Shown here piece after piece: positions 18,546 through 26,838 of a stretch of 45,216 nucleotides of DNA. Numbering within the stretch: the first letter of the stretch is position 1; each line of letters starts with the position of its first letter. A model generated the notes under the pieces. It was not told the origin of the DNA, searched no databases, and saw only the letters and a program-made list of their open reading frames with translations. Source of the stretch: Chthoniobacterales bacterium. Lineage in GTDB: Bacteria > Verrucomicrobiota > Verrucomicrobiia > Chthoniobacterales > DYNR01. A program made the position numbers and the translations under genes. The stretch is taken from NCBI GenBank assembly GCA_026418675.1, contig JAOAAX010000005.1:77789-123004 (forward strand). The letters are read 5' to 3'.

Positions 18546-19349
18546 ATGGGAACTTCGATTTTACTTTTGTTTTGTGTTGGTTTATCTATTACTGCGGGCT
18601 GGATGGTTTTCGCGTGGGTGATTGCTCGTCTTTTAAACAATCTGAGTATTGTGGATGCAGCTTGGGCAATGGCTTTTCTCCCCACATCGTTTTTTTTAGT
18701 TTTGTTCGACTCTGACCCAACGTTTTCAAGTTATCTGCTGACTGTGCTGATGGTTTGTTGGAGTTTGCGGCTGTCTGTGCACATAAGCTTCCGTATTTTC
18801 AAGCACCATCCCCAGGAAGATCCTCGCTACCGACCTCTGCGACAGATGTTTTCAAAGAATGAATGGTTGATTTATCTTGTTTTTTTCCAGTTGCAGGGTT
18901 TTGTGGTGGCGCTTTTGCTTTTGCCGCTAATTGTCACGATAGTTTGTGGCCCAAGGGAACTAAGCCTTTTTCAATTCCTTGCAACTACGTTAGCGTTCCT
19001 TTCGATTGGAGGGGAATGGCTGGCGGATTGGCAGCTCTCGAATTTTAAGAGTAAATCAAACGAACCAAAGGCGATTTGTAAAAATGGGCTTTGGGCGTGG
19101 TCCCGCCATCCAAACTATTTTTTTGAATGGTTGTTCTGGGTAAGTGTAAGTTTGTATGTTCTGCCGATGCATTATGGTTGGATAGGATTGGCAGCTCCAG
19201 CGATGATGTTATGGTTCTTACTCCGTTTAACTGGCATCCCTGCTACAGAAGCTTATATGTTGGAGACTCGTGGGGAGGCATTTAAGCAGTATTGCAGAGA
19301 AACGAGTCCGTTTATTCCTTTGCCACCGCGGGTTTCTACTGTGGAATAA
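18546..19349 (+). CDS. DUF1295 / steroid 5-alpha-reductase-like membrane protein
   Basis: A 267-residue integral membrane protein with about six to seven hydrophobic segments. Landmarks are LSIVDAAWAMAF early, which is the D-x-x-W pattern of DUF1295, and GLWAWSRHPNYFFEWLFWV near residue 185, which is the S-R-H-P-N-Y-F motif that binds NADPH or SAM in the steroid-reductase/isoprenylcysteine-methyltransferase superfamily. The frame opens at TTG 18543, but the adjoining ATG 18546 is preferred. The substrate is unknown; an isoprenoid or lipid is the usual suggestion. It stands alone between thpR and serA. Confidence 0.85.
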   Translation: MGTSILLLFCVGLSITAGWMVFAWVIARLLNNLSIVDAAWAMAFLPTSFFLVLFDSDPTFSSYLLTVLMVCWSLRLSVHISFRIFKHHPQEDPRYRPLRQMFSKNEWLIYLVFFQLQGFVVALLLLPLIVTIVCGPRELSLFQFLATTLAFLSIGGEWLADWQLSNFKSKSNEPKAICKNGLWAWSRHPNYFFEWLFWVSVSLYVLPMHYGWIGLAAPAMMLWFLLRLTGIPATEAYMLETRGEAFKQYCRETSPFIPLPPRVSTVE

Positions 19350-19361
19350 GACAAATTTGTC
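19350..19361. promoter_or_regulatory. Perfect 12-bp palindrome upstream of serA
   Basis: GACAAATTTGTC is a perfect palindrome directly after the DUF1295 stop and 27 bases before the -35 element of the serA promoter. Position and symmetry suit an operator for a dimeric regulator; chance is possible for so short and AT-rich a site. Confidence 0.3.
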
Positions 19362-19387
19362 CAGTATTTTTTAATTGGAAACGTGTT

Positions 19388-19417
19388 TTGACACTCTTTG
19401 CATGGGATGGCTAGAAT
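19388..19417 (+). promoter_or_regulatory. Sigma-70-type promoter for serA
   Basis: TTGACA (19388-19393), an 18-base spacer and TAGAAT (19412-19417) make the best -35/-10 match I found in the window. Transcription should begin near 19424. This places the upstream in-frame start codons (TTG 19398, ATG 19407) before the transcription start and argues for ATG 19431 as the serA start, with a very short leader. Confidence 0.6.
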
Positions 19418-19430
19418 TGAGGGTCTACAA

Positions 19431-21023
19431 ATGCAAAAGCCAAAAGTTCTTGTAGCAGACGCTATATCTCAACGTGGTATTGAGGAACTTGTAGCGGGAG
19501 GCGAGTTGGATGTTGATGTGAGGATTGGCATCAAGCCTGAAGAGCTCCTCAAGAGTGCTTCGGAATATGCAGCAATTGTTGTGCGTAGCCAAACGAAGTT
19601 AACTTCTGATGTGATTGAGGCTGCAACAAATTTGCGGGTTATAGGGAGAGCTGGGGTGGGGGTGGATAATGTGGATGTGGAAGCAGCGACAAAGAAGGGT
19701 GTGGTGGTCATGAATACGCCGGGAGGTAATACGATTTCCACTGCCGAGCATGCCTTTTCGCTGTTGATGAGCATCGCCCGGAACATCCCGCAAGCGGACG
19801 CGAGTGTAAAAGCTGGTAAATGGGAAAGGAAAAATTTTGAGGGAGTTGAGCTTTACAACAAGACACTTGGGATTTTGGGAATGGGCCGGATTGGGACTGA
19901 AATTGCTAAACGGGCAGTAGCTTTCGGAATGCGGATTTTGGCGTATGATCCTTATCTTTCTGCTGCCAAGGCTCGTTCGTTGCAAGCAGAGCTGGTTGAG
20001 GATTTGGATCAGCTTCTCCCGAGGGTTGATTTTCTGACATTGCACATGCCGTTGACAGATGAAACCCGTCACATCTTGAATGCTCGACGATTGGCTTTGC
20101 TTCCTCGTGGGGCAAGGATTGTGAATTGTGCGAGGGGGGGGTTGATAGACGAAACGGCGCTTTATGAAGCGCTCCAATCAAAGCATATTGCTGCTGCTGC
20201 TTTAGATGTGTATGAAGTGGAACCGCCTCCTCCCGATTTTCCGCTAAGGCAACTGCCAAATGTTGTTTTTACTCCTCATCTTGGAGCCTCAACAGTAGAA
20301 GCCCAGGAAAGTGTAGGGATTGAAATTGCTCAAGCTATCCGAGCTGCCCTTCTTTTTGGAGAAATCCGTAATGCGGTTAATGCGCCCAGCATTGATGCCA
20401 AAACGCTTTCTGTTCTTGGACCTTACTTGGATCTTTGCGAAAGATTAGGCAATTTCCTGGGTTTCCTAGCGCCAAAGAGGGCTGAAAGGTTTATGGTTCA
20501 ATACTGTGGAAAAGTTACTGAATACGATCTCCGTCCATTAACGCGTGCGGCGTTGTCGGGTTATTTGCGGCGCTCGAGTGGAACGGAGGCGAACCAGGTT
20601 AACGCTCCTTCAATAGCGGAAAGCCTTGGGCTTGATGTGATTGAAAGCCGACAAACGGAACCAGGGGAATTTACGGAGTGGGTTGAAGTTTCTGCCTCGA
20701 GTCCATCTAGTGCTGTTAGTATCCGAGGCACTTTTTTTGGGAACAAGCCGCGGATTGTTCTAATCAATGGGAGGCATGTTGAGGCAACCCCTTCGGGAGC
20801 GATCTTGCTTTTAGAGAACCATGACCGACCTGGTGTTGTTGGCCATATTGGTTCGTTGCTTGGAAAGTTTAACGTAAACATCGCTTCGATGTCGCTCGGG
20901 CGGGATCATCAAGGGGGAGCAGCCCTGACGATTCTCAATCTTGACTCTTCGCCCCCGCAGGAGGTCCTTGACATTCTCAGTAAAGACCCAACGATCCTCT
21001 CAGCGAGAGCGTTTGAACTATAG
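19431..21023 (+). CDS. serA: D-3-phosphoglycerate dehydrogenase
   Basis: A ~530-residue enzyme that oxidises 3-phosphoglycerate to 3-phosphohydroxypyruvate, the first step of serine synthesis. Order: N-terminal substrate lobe (KVLVADAISQRGIEEL), IGRAGVGVDNVDVEAA, NAD-binding GILGMGRIGTEIAKRA, catalytic Arg in NCARGGLIDE, Glu in the YEVEPP region, catalytic His in FTPHLGASTVEAQ. An intervening ASB domain follows, then a C-terminal ACT domain (ENHDRPGVVGHIGSLLG). The length is that of the long type-1 class (~530). The frame is open back to 19398, but ATG 19431 gives the family N-terminus, has GAGGG eight bases upstream and agrees with the promoter. fabG follows after 21 bases. Confidence 0.95.
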   Translation: MQKPKVLVADAISQRGIEELVAGGELDVDVRIGIKPEELLKSASEYAAIVVRSQTKLTSDVIEAATNLRVIGRAGVGVDNVDVEAATKKGVVVMNTPGGNTISTAEHAFSLLMSIARNIPQADASVKAGKWERKNFEGVELYNKTLGILGMGRIGTEIAKRAVAFGMRILAYDPYLSAAKARSLQAELVEDLDQLLPRVDFLTLHMPLTDETRHILNARRLALLPRGARIVNCARGGLIDETALYEALQSKHIAAAALDVYEVEPPPPDFPLRQLPNVVFTPHLGASTVEAQESVGIEIAQAIRAALLFGEIRNAVNAPSIDAKTLSVLGPYLDLCERLGNFLGFLAPKRAERFMVQYCGKVTEYDLRPLTRAALSGYLRRSSGTEANQVNAPSIAESLGLDVIESRQTEPGEFTEWVEVSASSPSSAVSIRGTFFGNKPRIVLINGRHVEATPSGAILLLENHDRPGVVGHIGSLLGKFNVNIASMSLGRDHQGGAALTILNLDSSPPQEVLDILSKDPTILSARAFEL

Positions 21024-21044
21024 GGAAAGTAAGGACCTGTCATT

Positions 21045-21788
21045 ATGAAGCTTACAAATCAAGTTGCGGTGGTGACTGGGGCTGGCCGAGGAATAGGGGA
21101 AGCGATTGCAAAACGCCTAGCTGCTAACGGAGCTCGAGTTGCAGTGATTAGCAGAACACAGGAAAACTCTCGGCGCGTTGCCGATGCGATTAATTCCGAA
21201 TATTCTGGAGCAGCTATTCCATTTTCAGTTGATGTTGCCGATTTCCGTGCTTCTGAAGAGTGTATAGACCAGGTCCTCCAAAATTTCAAAAAAGTAGATA
21301 TATTGGTCAACAATGCAGGGATAACTCGGGACAATTTGGCGATGCGGATGACGGAAGAGGAATGGGATGCTGTTCTCGCTACAAATCTCAAAGGTGCTTT
21401 CAACATGACGAGGGCAGTTTTGCGGACAATGGTTAAACAGCGTTACGGGAGAATTATAAGCATTTCATCAGTAAGTGGAATAATGGGGATAGCCGGTCAG
21501 GTTAATTATGCGGCCAGCAAATCTGGTTTGTTTGGATTTACGAAGGCATTGGCTCGCGAGCTAGCTTCTCGAAATATTACAGTGAATGTTATTGCCCCAG
21601 GTTTTATTGAAACGGATATGACGGCAGTTCTTAATGAAGAGGTCCGCAAGATGGCATTGGCACAGATACCTATAGGGCGTTTCGGAAAGACCGAGGAGGT
21701 TGCGGCTGCGGTAGAATTTTTGGTTTCACCTGATTCTTCCTATATCACAGGTCAGGTCCTTGCAGTGGATGGGGGAATGTCTATGTAA
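21045..21788 (+). CDS. fabG: 3-oxoacyl-[acyl-carrier-protein] reductase
   Basis: A 247-residue classical short-chain dehydrogenase that reduces 3-oxoacyl-ACP with NADPH in fatty acid elongation. Seen are VVTGAGRGIGEAIAKRLA (T-G-x3-G-I-G), NNAGITRDNLAMRM (the N-N-A-G and T-R-D-x-L typical of FabG), catalytic SSVSG with NYAASKSGLFGF (Ser, Tyr, Lys) and the ending SSYITGQVLAVDGGMSM. Length is standard. It lies between serA and a histidine phosphatase and not with other fab genes, so a different short-chain substrate remains possible, though the sequence is very FabG-like. Confidence 0.92.
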   Translation: MKLTNQVAVVTGAGRGIGEAIAKRLAANGARVAVISRTQENSRRVADAINSEYSGAAIPFSVDVADFRASEECIDQVLQNFKKVDILVNNAGITRDNLAMRMTEEEWDAVLATNLKGAFNMTRAVLRTMVKQRYGRIISISSVSGIMGIAGQVNYAASKSGLFGFTKALARELASRNITVNVIAPGFIETDMTAVLNEEVRKMALAQIPIGRFGKTEEVAAAVEFLVSPDSSYITGQVLAVDGGMSM

Positions 21789-21798
21789 ATAACTGGAT

Positions 21799-22263
21799 AT
21801 GTTGCTCTATTTTTTACGGCATGCGGATGCGGAACGGCAGGCTGTGACAGATGCTGCGCGGCAACTAACATCTCGGGGTCGTGAACAAGCGAAAGCGGTT
21901 GGCGAATTTTGCCATCGGCACCGCATTCAGCCAGTATCCGTTTTGACGAGTCCATTAGTTCGAGCGGTTCAGACTGCAAAAATTGTTTGCAACGAGTTAG
22001 GGCTTACCCCTATTGAGACTCCGTGGCTTGCGAGCGGAATGCGTCCTGAAAAATTGCTCGAAGAGTTGTTGAATTTATTTACGCAGGAATCATTGATGCT
22101 AGTTGGGCACGAGCCAGATTTTGGGATATCAATATCGTATTTAATTGGTAGCTCATCAAATGCGGTGCATGTTCGAAAAGCCTCGCTTACTTGTGTTTCG
22201 CTTTCTGCACCACGTTTCGGTGCAGGAACTTTAGAATTTTCGATTCCTCCTCGTTTTTTCTAG
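21799..22263 (+). CDS. sixA: SixA-type histidine phosphatase
   Basis: A 154-residue single-domain histidine phosphatase. The active-site start is YFLRHADAERQ (R-H-A instead of R-H-G, as usual in SixA), with ASRPLT-like RQLTSRGREQA, VLTSPLVRAVQTA and the second catalytic His in LMLVGHEPDFG. SixA dephosphorylates phosphohistidine on signalling or PTS proteins. Glucosyl-3-phosphoglycerate phosphatase (GpgP) belongs to the same superfamily, and the next gene is a GpgS-like transferase, so that role is a real alternative. It starts ten bases after fabG, and 11 bases separate it from the next start. Confidence 0.85.
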   Translation: MLLYFLRHADAERQAVTDAARQLTSRGREQAKAVGEFCHRHRIQPVSVLTSPLVRAVQTAKIVCNELGLTPIETPWLASGMRPEKLLEELLNLFTQESLMLVGHEPDFGISISYLIGSSSNAVHVRKASLTCVSLSAPRFGAGTLEFSIPPRFF

Positions 22264-22274
22264 CCGGATTATTT

Positions 22275-23483
22275 GTGGGTGATTTTTTCCAATCCGGCTC
22301 AGTAGCAACTTTACCCAGGCTGGCTTATTCTGGGTTGCGGGTGCTGGAGGAACGTCTTTTGGAATTCACTAAGAATAAACCTGCTGCCCTTATTCTTCCC
22401 TGTCATAGACAGGATTTGAAGAGTGATTCGTTCCGGAAGATTCTTTCGACAATCTCGACTTGTTATTTTCTTCAAAAAGTTGTTGTGGGGTTGGATGCGG
22501 CTACGAGGGATGATTACTTGTATGCTCGGGAGGTTCTTAGATGTCTTCCACAAAAGGCATTTCTTCTTTGGAATGATGGTCTGAAGGTTCAGCAGTTTCT
22601 ACAGGAGTTAAAGAATGCTGGGTTATTTACTGGAATACCAGGTAAGGGACGGAACTTTTGGCTCTGCTGTGGTTATGTGCTAACGGATCCCACTACGAGA
22701 ATCCTTATAAGCCACGATTGTGATATTCTGACCTACGATCGTGAACTACTGGTAAGAGTCCTCTATCCTGTAACTCATCCACATTTTGGCTTTGATTTTT
22801 GCAAAGGATATTCAGCTCGGTTTTCTGAACGTCTTCATGGGCGGCTTATGCGGCTTATGTTTACTCCATTGATTCGAGCAATGGAGTGTGTTGTCGGCTA
22901 TCATGACTTTATCCGCTACCTTGATAGTTTCCGCTACCCTTTGGCGGGGGAGGTTGCGATTAATACTGATTTTGCAAGCAGAACGGAAGTTGCTCCAGAT
23001 TGGGGAGTGGAGGTTGCTCTTCTAGCAGAGGCTAGGCGCTTACTTACACAAGATGCAATTTGCCAGGTTGAGTTTAGCGAGAGATACGATCATAAGCACC
23101 AACAACTGCTCCCAGAAGATTGTTCGAGGGGATTAGCCAAGTCTGCCTTTGATGTTGCAAAGTGTATTTTCTATCGAGCAGCCAGTGAAGGGATTCGTTT
23201 CGATCAGAGTGTGTTTGATGCCATACTTACTTCCTATCAACGCAGATCACAAGAGACCATTCGCTCCTTCGAAGCTTGCGCTGATATAAACTGTCTGTGC
23301 TTCGATCGGTATGAGGAAGAAGTTGCCACAACCGCCTTTACTCGCAGTATCCGATTAGCTGCAAAGGCTTATCTTGAAGAACCATGGAACTCGCCTTGGC
23401 TTCCTAGCTGGAACCGTGTTTTCTCTGCTTTCCCCTCTGCTTTAACGGCTTTGATTGATGCTGCCGAAATCGTCAACGCCTAA
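22275..23483 (+). CDS. GT81-type glycosyltransferase, glucosyl-3-phosphoglycerate synthase-like
   Basis: A ~402-residue GT-A enzyme. From GTG 22275 the N-terminus reads GDFFQSGSVATLPRL, which matches the family start I remember (M-A-D-F-F-Q-x-G-x-I-T-T-L-H-R-L). The open frame reaches back to 22191 but only by overlapping sixA. Conserved blocks are ILPCHRQDL, GLDAATRDDY, LLWNDG, PGKGRNFWLCCGY, the metal-binding SHDCDILTYDRELLVRVLYP and FCKGYSARFSERLHGRLMRL. DSFRYPLAGE, YDHKHQ and PSWNRV follow. GpgS makes glucosyl-3-phosphoglycerate from NDP-glucose and 3-phosphoglycerate, precursor of the solute glucosylglycerate. The family includes uncharacterised members, so the exact product is inferred. 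Confidence 0.8.
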   Translation: MGDFFQSGSVATLPRLAYSGLRVLEERLLEFTKNKPAALILPCHRQDLKSDSFRKILSTISTCYFLQKVVVGLDAATRDDYLYAREVLRCLPQKAFLLWNDGLKVQQFLQELKNAGLFTGIPGKGRNFWLCCGYVLTDPTTRILISHDCDILTYDRELLVRVLYPVTHPHFGFDFCKGYSARFSERLHGRLMRLMFTPLIRAMECVVGYHDFIRYLDSFRYPLAGEVAINTDFASRTEVAPDWGVEVALLAEARRLLTQDAICQVEFSERYDHKHQQLLPEDCSRGLAKSAFDVAKCIFYRAASEGIRFDQSVFDAILTSYQRRSQETIRSFEACADINCLCFDRYEEEVATTAFTRSIRLAAKAYLEEPWNSPWLPSWNRVFSAFPSALTALIDAAEIVNA

Positions 23484-23486
23484 AAA

Positions 23487-24890
23487 ATGGATAATAAAGT
23501 AGTTATTCATTGGTTCCGCAAAGACCTACGTCTAACTGATAACACTTCCTTGCTTGCGGCTGCCTCAGCGGGAAAAGTTGTTCCAGTTTATCTCCTTTCT
23601 ACTTGGCGTGGTGAACATCGTTGGACTGGTTCTAAAAGACAAACCTTTCTATGCCACTGTCTGAGGGACTTGGCTATTTCTCTTGAAAGGGTTGGTTCAC
23701 GTTTGATTCTGCGCTCTGGTTCTGCAGTTGAGGAGATTCCCCGTTTGGCCTGTGAAGTAGGTGCTATCGAAGTTCATACGAATCGTGACTACGATCTGTA
23801 TGGCAAAAAAATAGAGCAAAAACTCCAAAATATTCTCTCTTCACAAGGAGTTGTTTTTAAGACACACAAAGACAGTGTGATTTGGGAGGGGAGGGAAATT
23901 CTTACTATTAATGGAGAGCCTTTTCGTGTATTTACCCCTTATTCCCGAGCCTGGCGTAATGCGTGTTTTTCGAATAATTTTCGTCCAGCCCCTGAGCGTT
24001 TACCAGCTCCCGACTTTCTTTTCCAACTTCATTCTCTCTCTCTTCCCACACCGGCTTATTGGAACTTACCAGACGAAACCGAGAACATTTTACCGGGAGG
24101 AGAGACCCAAGCGCGTCGTCGCCTCGAAGATTTCTTTAACTCGGGAAAAATTTTTGAATACTCCAATAAGCGCGATTTCCCGGCATTAGAAGCGACTTCC
24201 CGCTTCAGCCAAGACCTCAGATTCGGGTTGATTTCAATCCGAGAAATCTTCCAGAGATGTCAAAAGGCCTCGATCTCTTCGCCCAAGACAGCCCTGGAAA
24301 GCGTTCATAAATTTGAGACTGAATTAATTTGGCGCGAATTCTACTTCCAAATCCTTTATAATTTTCCAGAAGTCCTTGAAGTTGAATTTAACCCTAAATA
24401 TCGAAACCTTACTTGGCCAGGAAGTCTCCAACATTTTGAATGTTGGAAGTTTGGGCAAACGGGCTTTCCCCTCGTGGATGCTGGAATGCGTCAGCTCCTG
24501 AAGACAGGTTTTATGCATAATCGAGTCCGTATGATTTCAGCTATGTTTTTAACCAAAGACCTTCATCTCGATTGGCGGCTGGGGGAGCAATGGTTTCTCC
24601 AACATCTTGTTGATGGAGAAATTGCTTCTAACAATGGAGGTTGGCAGTGGTCGGCAGGAACAGGCGCAGACGCTGCTCCTTACTTCCGTATCCACAATCC
24701 ATGGTTACAAACAAAAAAATTCGACCCAAAAGGAGATTATATTCGACAGTGGCTGCCGGAACTTCAAAATGTTCCGACCGAAAAGTTCTTTTCTCCCCCA
24801 CCACAGGGTCAAAGCCTCGCACCTTCGTATCCACGTCCTATTGTTGATCACAACGAAGAGCGGATAAAAGCCTTATCTTTTTTCGCCTAA
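23487..24890 (+). CDS. phr: Deoxyribodipyrimidine photolyase
   Basis: A 467-residue FAD flavoprotein of the cryptochrome/photolyase family that reverses UV-induced cyclobutane pyrimidine dimers with blue light. The N-terminal antenna domain starts VIHWFRKDLRLTDNTSLLAA. The C-terminal FAD domain has ELIWREFYFQIL, GQTGFPLVDAGMRQL, TGFMHNRVRMISAMFLTKDL, the Trp-rich NNGGWQWSAGTGADAAPYF and IFNP-equivalent RIHNPWLQTKKFDPKGDYIR. These are the CPD class I landmarks. Length is normal. The start ATG 23487 follows the GT81 stop by three bases, so it is probably co-transcribed. Confidence 0.95.
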   Translation: MDNKVVIHWFRKDLRLTDNTSLLAAASAGKVVPVYLLSTWRGEHRWTGSKRQTFLCHCLRDLAISLERVGSRLILRSGSAVEEIPRLACEVGAIEVHTNRDYDLYGKKIEQKLQNILSSQGVVFKTHKDSVIWEGREILTINGEPFRVFTPYSRAWRNACFSNNFRPAPERLPAPDFLFQLHSLSLPTPAYWNLPDETENILPGGETQARRRLEDFFNSGKIFEYSNKRDFPALEATSRFSQDLRFGLISIREIFQRCQKASISSPKTALESVHKFETELIWREFYFQILYNFPEVLEVEFNPKYRNLTWPGSLQHFECWKFGQTGFPLVDAGMRQLLKTGFMHNRVRMISAMFLTKDLHLDWRLGEQWFLQHLVDGEIASNNGGWQWSAGTGADAAPYFRIHNPWLQTKKFDPKGDYIRQWLPELQNVPTEKFFSPPPQGQSLAPSYPRPIVDHNEERIKALSFFA

Positions 24891-24906
24891 AAGGGTAAAA
24901 AGCTGC

Positions 24907-24930
24907 AAAAAAGATACTGCATGTCTTTTT
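24907..24930 (+). terminator. Weak hairpin with T-run after phr
   Basis: An AAAAAGA / TCTTTTT inverted repeat of seven pairs flanks a nine-base loop and ends in T5. The stem is A/T-only apart from one G-C pair, so it may be a poor or bidirectional terminator. It lies between phr and the pilus operon, where a transcript end is expected. Confidence 0.3.
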
Positions 24931-24932
24931 CC

Positions 24933-24960
24933 TTGATTTTTGGTCTTCTTATGGTAAATT
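24933..24960 (+). promoter_or_regulatory. Candidate promoter of the pilus-like operon
   Basis: TTGATT (24933-24938), 16 bases and TAAATT (24955-24960) resemble -35 and -10 elements. The ATG of the first prepilin begins only seven bases after the -10 box, and no Shine-Dalgarno sequence is present, so the message would be leaderless or nearly so. Confidence 0.4.
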
Positions 24961-24966
24961 ACCTCT

Positions 24967-26790
24967 ATGATCCCCATCAGAACATCTTATTTGAATTTCA
25001 CTAAATATTCACGTCGTTTTTGGAATACGGCGTTTACCTTAATTGAAATTCTAGCTGTTTTGGTAGTTATCTCATCATTATCAACTGTTGGTTACATAAG
25101 TTACAAAAACATTAAAGAAAATGCTCGTGAGGAGAAGCTTCGAAAAGACGTTGCGAATCTAAACTCTGCTATATCCTTATACTTGATAAATGGTGGCACT
25201 TTTAATGGCACAGAAACTGTTTCGCAAGTTTTACGAAAACTTAAAGCTGCTTCTGCCAATACAACAAGTCAGGCTCTTTCAGGAGGATATATTGATAATC
25301 GCTTAACAGCAGTAATGCAAACTGCGGAAGAAGCAGCAACAAACGAACTTCGTGCAATTTGGAGTCCAAATAATGATATTCAAAGAACCGGTTTTGTTCT
25401 TGTAAATGGAGGAGGGATAGGAGTCCGCGAGTTTATATTAGGTCAACCAGAAATTATTGAACCAGAAACTCGTTCCACGAACTTTCAAATCGCAACAAAC
25501 CCTGGTTGGATTTGGGAGTTTTCGAATTCTTCTGCAGCCTCACAAAATTCTGGAGGGAGCGAACCTCCTTCTGGTGGTGGTTCGTCACCGCCAATTACGG
25601 CATCAATACCTTCACAACAACTGCGTCGCCTAGCCAAACCGGTCTTCTCTCCTGGTGGTGGTGTTTATGAAATTTCAATATTTGCTCAGTATTACAATGT
25701 TACTCTTACAAATCCCAATGGCCGAGGAATACTCCATTACTCGTTACCAGGTCAATCGAACTCAACAACAGCTACGACTGTTACACTGTCTCTCCCACGA
25801 GGTTCCTCTTATCCTGTATCTGCATGGGTTGTTTCTGATGATCCTGTTCGTTGGTTGAACAGTGAAGTGGCTTCCGAAACTTTTATTATTATTTCTTATC
25901 TCCCTGATGCTGCTGATCCACAGACAGTTGGCGCGGTCGTTGGTTCCGGTGACATCAACGGTTCTTTTGTGGGATCCCTAATTTTCAGTAACCCGACGGG
26001 GAATTTAATTTTTAATTCAAACGGCAGAATCATGTCAGGTAACCTATACCTTCCGGGAACTCCAAGGATAGAAATTTTACCATCACCACACCTCGTCGTG
26101 GATTATGGCCAAAGCTTCGTTGCAGGCAATGTTACAATTCCTAGAAACGTTATAGGGGGCAAAGAATTCTCCATAGATGGCAGATTGATTTCGGATGCGC
26201 CCGGTCCGCAGATAATTGATTTAACAGGTAACATGACTCCCAGCAATTACATGCTCCGGTTTAATGCCAATTCCTATGTTGAAGGAAGAGTTTATCGAAG
26301 AGCGAATGCGCCAACTCTTCCTAATGTCAGCGTCCCCAATCTGCCTCAACGTGGCTCCGTAAATGTTGGGGGGAACACTATAACTCTTCAAGGCGGTGAT
26401 TATTCCGAGATTAGAATGACTAATCGTAATGGTGTTTTGCGTTTGGGGGACCCAAATTCTGCTGAACCAATCGAATATGTTTTTCGCGATTCAACCTTTA
26501 ACAATGGAAGGGTCGAAATCCTAGGACCTGTTAAGATTTATTTTACAAGTGCTTTCAGTATCAAAAGTGGTTTTTCTTTTGGGAATGAGAACAGGCCAGA
26601 AGATTTGCAAATTTTCGTGACTTCTGGTGAATTGGATGTTCAATCGGGTGGGTTGCTCTCCGCTCGTTTGGTCGCGCCAAATAGCGGAGTTACCTTTCGT
26701 GGCAATTTCCGCGGAACTCTAGTTGCTTGTTATTTAAATATCTATGGAAATGGTGTTGCTTTTACTTTGCCACCAATTATTACACAATAA
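24967..26790 (+). CDS. Large prepilin-like protein with beta-helix-like C-terminus
   Basis: A 607-residue protein, first gene of the operon. A basic leader of ~22 residues ends NTA and is followed by the prepilin motif FTLIEILAVLVVISSLSTVG (Glu at +5), so it should be cut by PilD-type peptidase with Ala at -1 and inserted into a pilus or pseudopilus. Residues ~60-110 are helical pilin neck. A Gly/Ser-rich linker (SGGSEPPSGGGSSPP) near residue 200 joins a large second half of repeated short strands. These include GNLYLPGTPRIEILPS and the final SGGLLSARLVAPNSGVTF / FRGTLVACYLNIYGNG, typical of right-handed beta-helix surface modules. Usual pilins have 130-200 residues. It could be a tip or adhesive pilin. 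Function is inferred. Confidence 0.75.
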   Translation: MIPIRTSYLNFTKYSRRFWNTAFTLIEILAVLVVISSLSTVGYISYKNIKENAREEKLRKDVANLNSAISLYLINGGTFNGTETVSQVLRKLKAASANTTSQALSGGYIDNRLTAVMQTAEEAATNELRAIWSPNNDIQRTGFVLVNGGGIGVREFILGQPEIIEPETRSTNFQIATNPGWIWEFSNSSAASQNSGGSEPPSGGGSSPPITASIPSQQLRRLAKPVFSPGGGVYEISIFAQYYNVTLTNPNGRGILHYSLPGQSNSTTATTVTLSLPRGSSYPVSAWVVSDDPVRWLNSEVASETFIIISYLPDAADPQTVGAVVGSGDINGSFVGSLIFSNPTGNLIFNSNGRIMSGNLYLPGTPRIEILPSPHLVVDYGQSFVAGNVTIPRNVIGGKEFSIDGRLISDAPGPQIIDLTGNMTPSNYMLRFNANSYVEGRVYRRANAPTLPNVSVPNLPQRGSVNVGGNTITLQGGDYSEIRMTNRNGVLRLGDPNSAEPIEYVFRDSTFNNGRVEILGPVKIYFTSAFSIKSGFSFGNENRPEDLQIFVTSGELDVQSGGLLSARLVAPNSGVTFRGNFRGTLVACYLNIYGNGVAFTLPPIITQ

Positions 26791-26838
26791 CATTTACAGT
26801 CTAAGACCTTCTTGTTTCCTTAGGGAAGCACAAATTGC

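Noticed and set aside
19599-20177. 192-codon open frame on the - strand inside serA
   Set aside because: Antisense shadow of a strongly conserved gene; its translation shows no domain.
22191-22274. Upstream extension of the GT81 gene over the end of sixA
   Set aside because: Family similarity begins at GTG 22275 (G-D-F-F-Q-x-G), just after the sixA stop.
24940-24970. Possible dif-like half site (TTATGGTAAATTA) near the skew change
   Set aside because: Only the right arm resembles the XerCD site; the left arm is missing, and the region is better read as a promoter.
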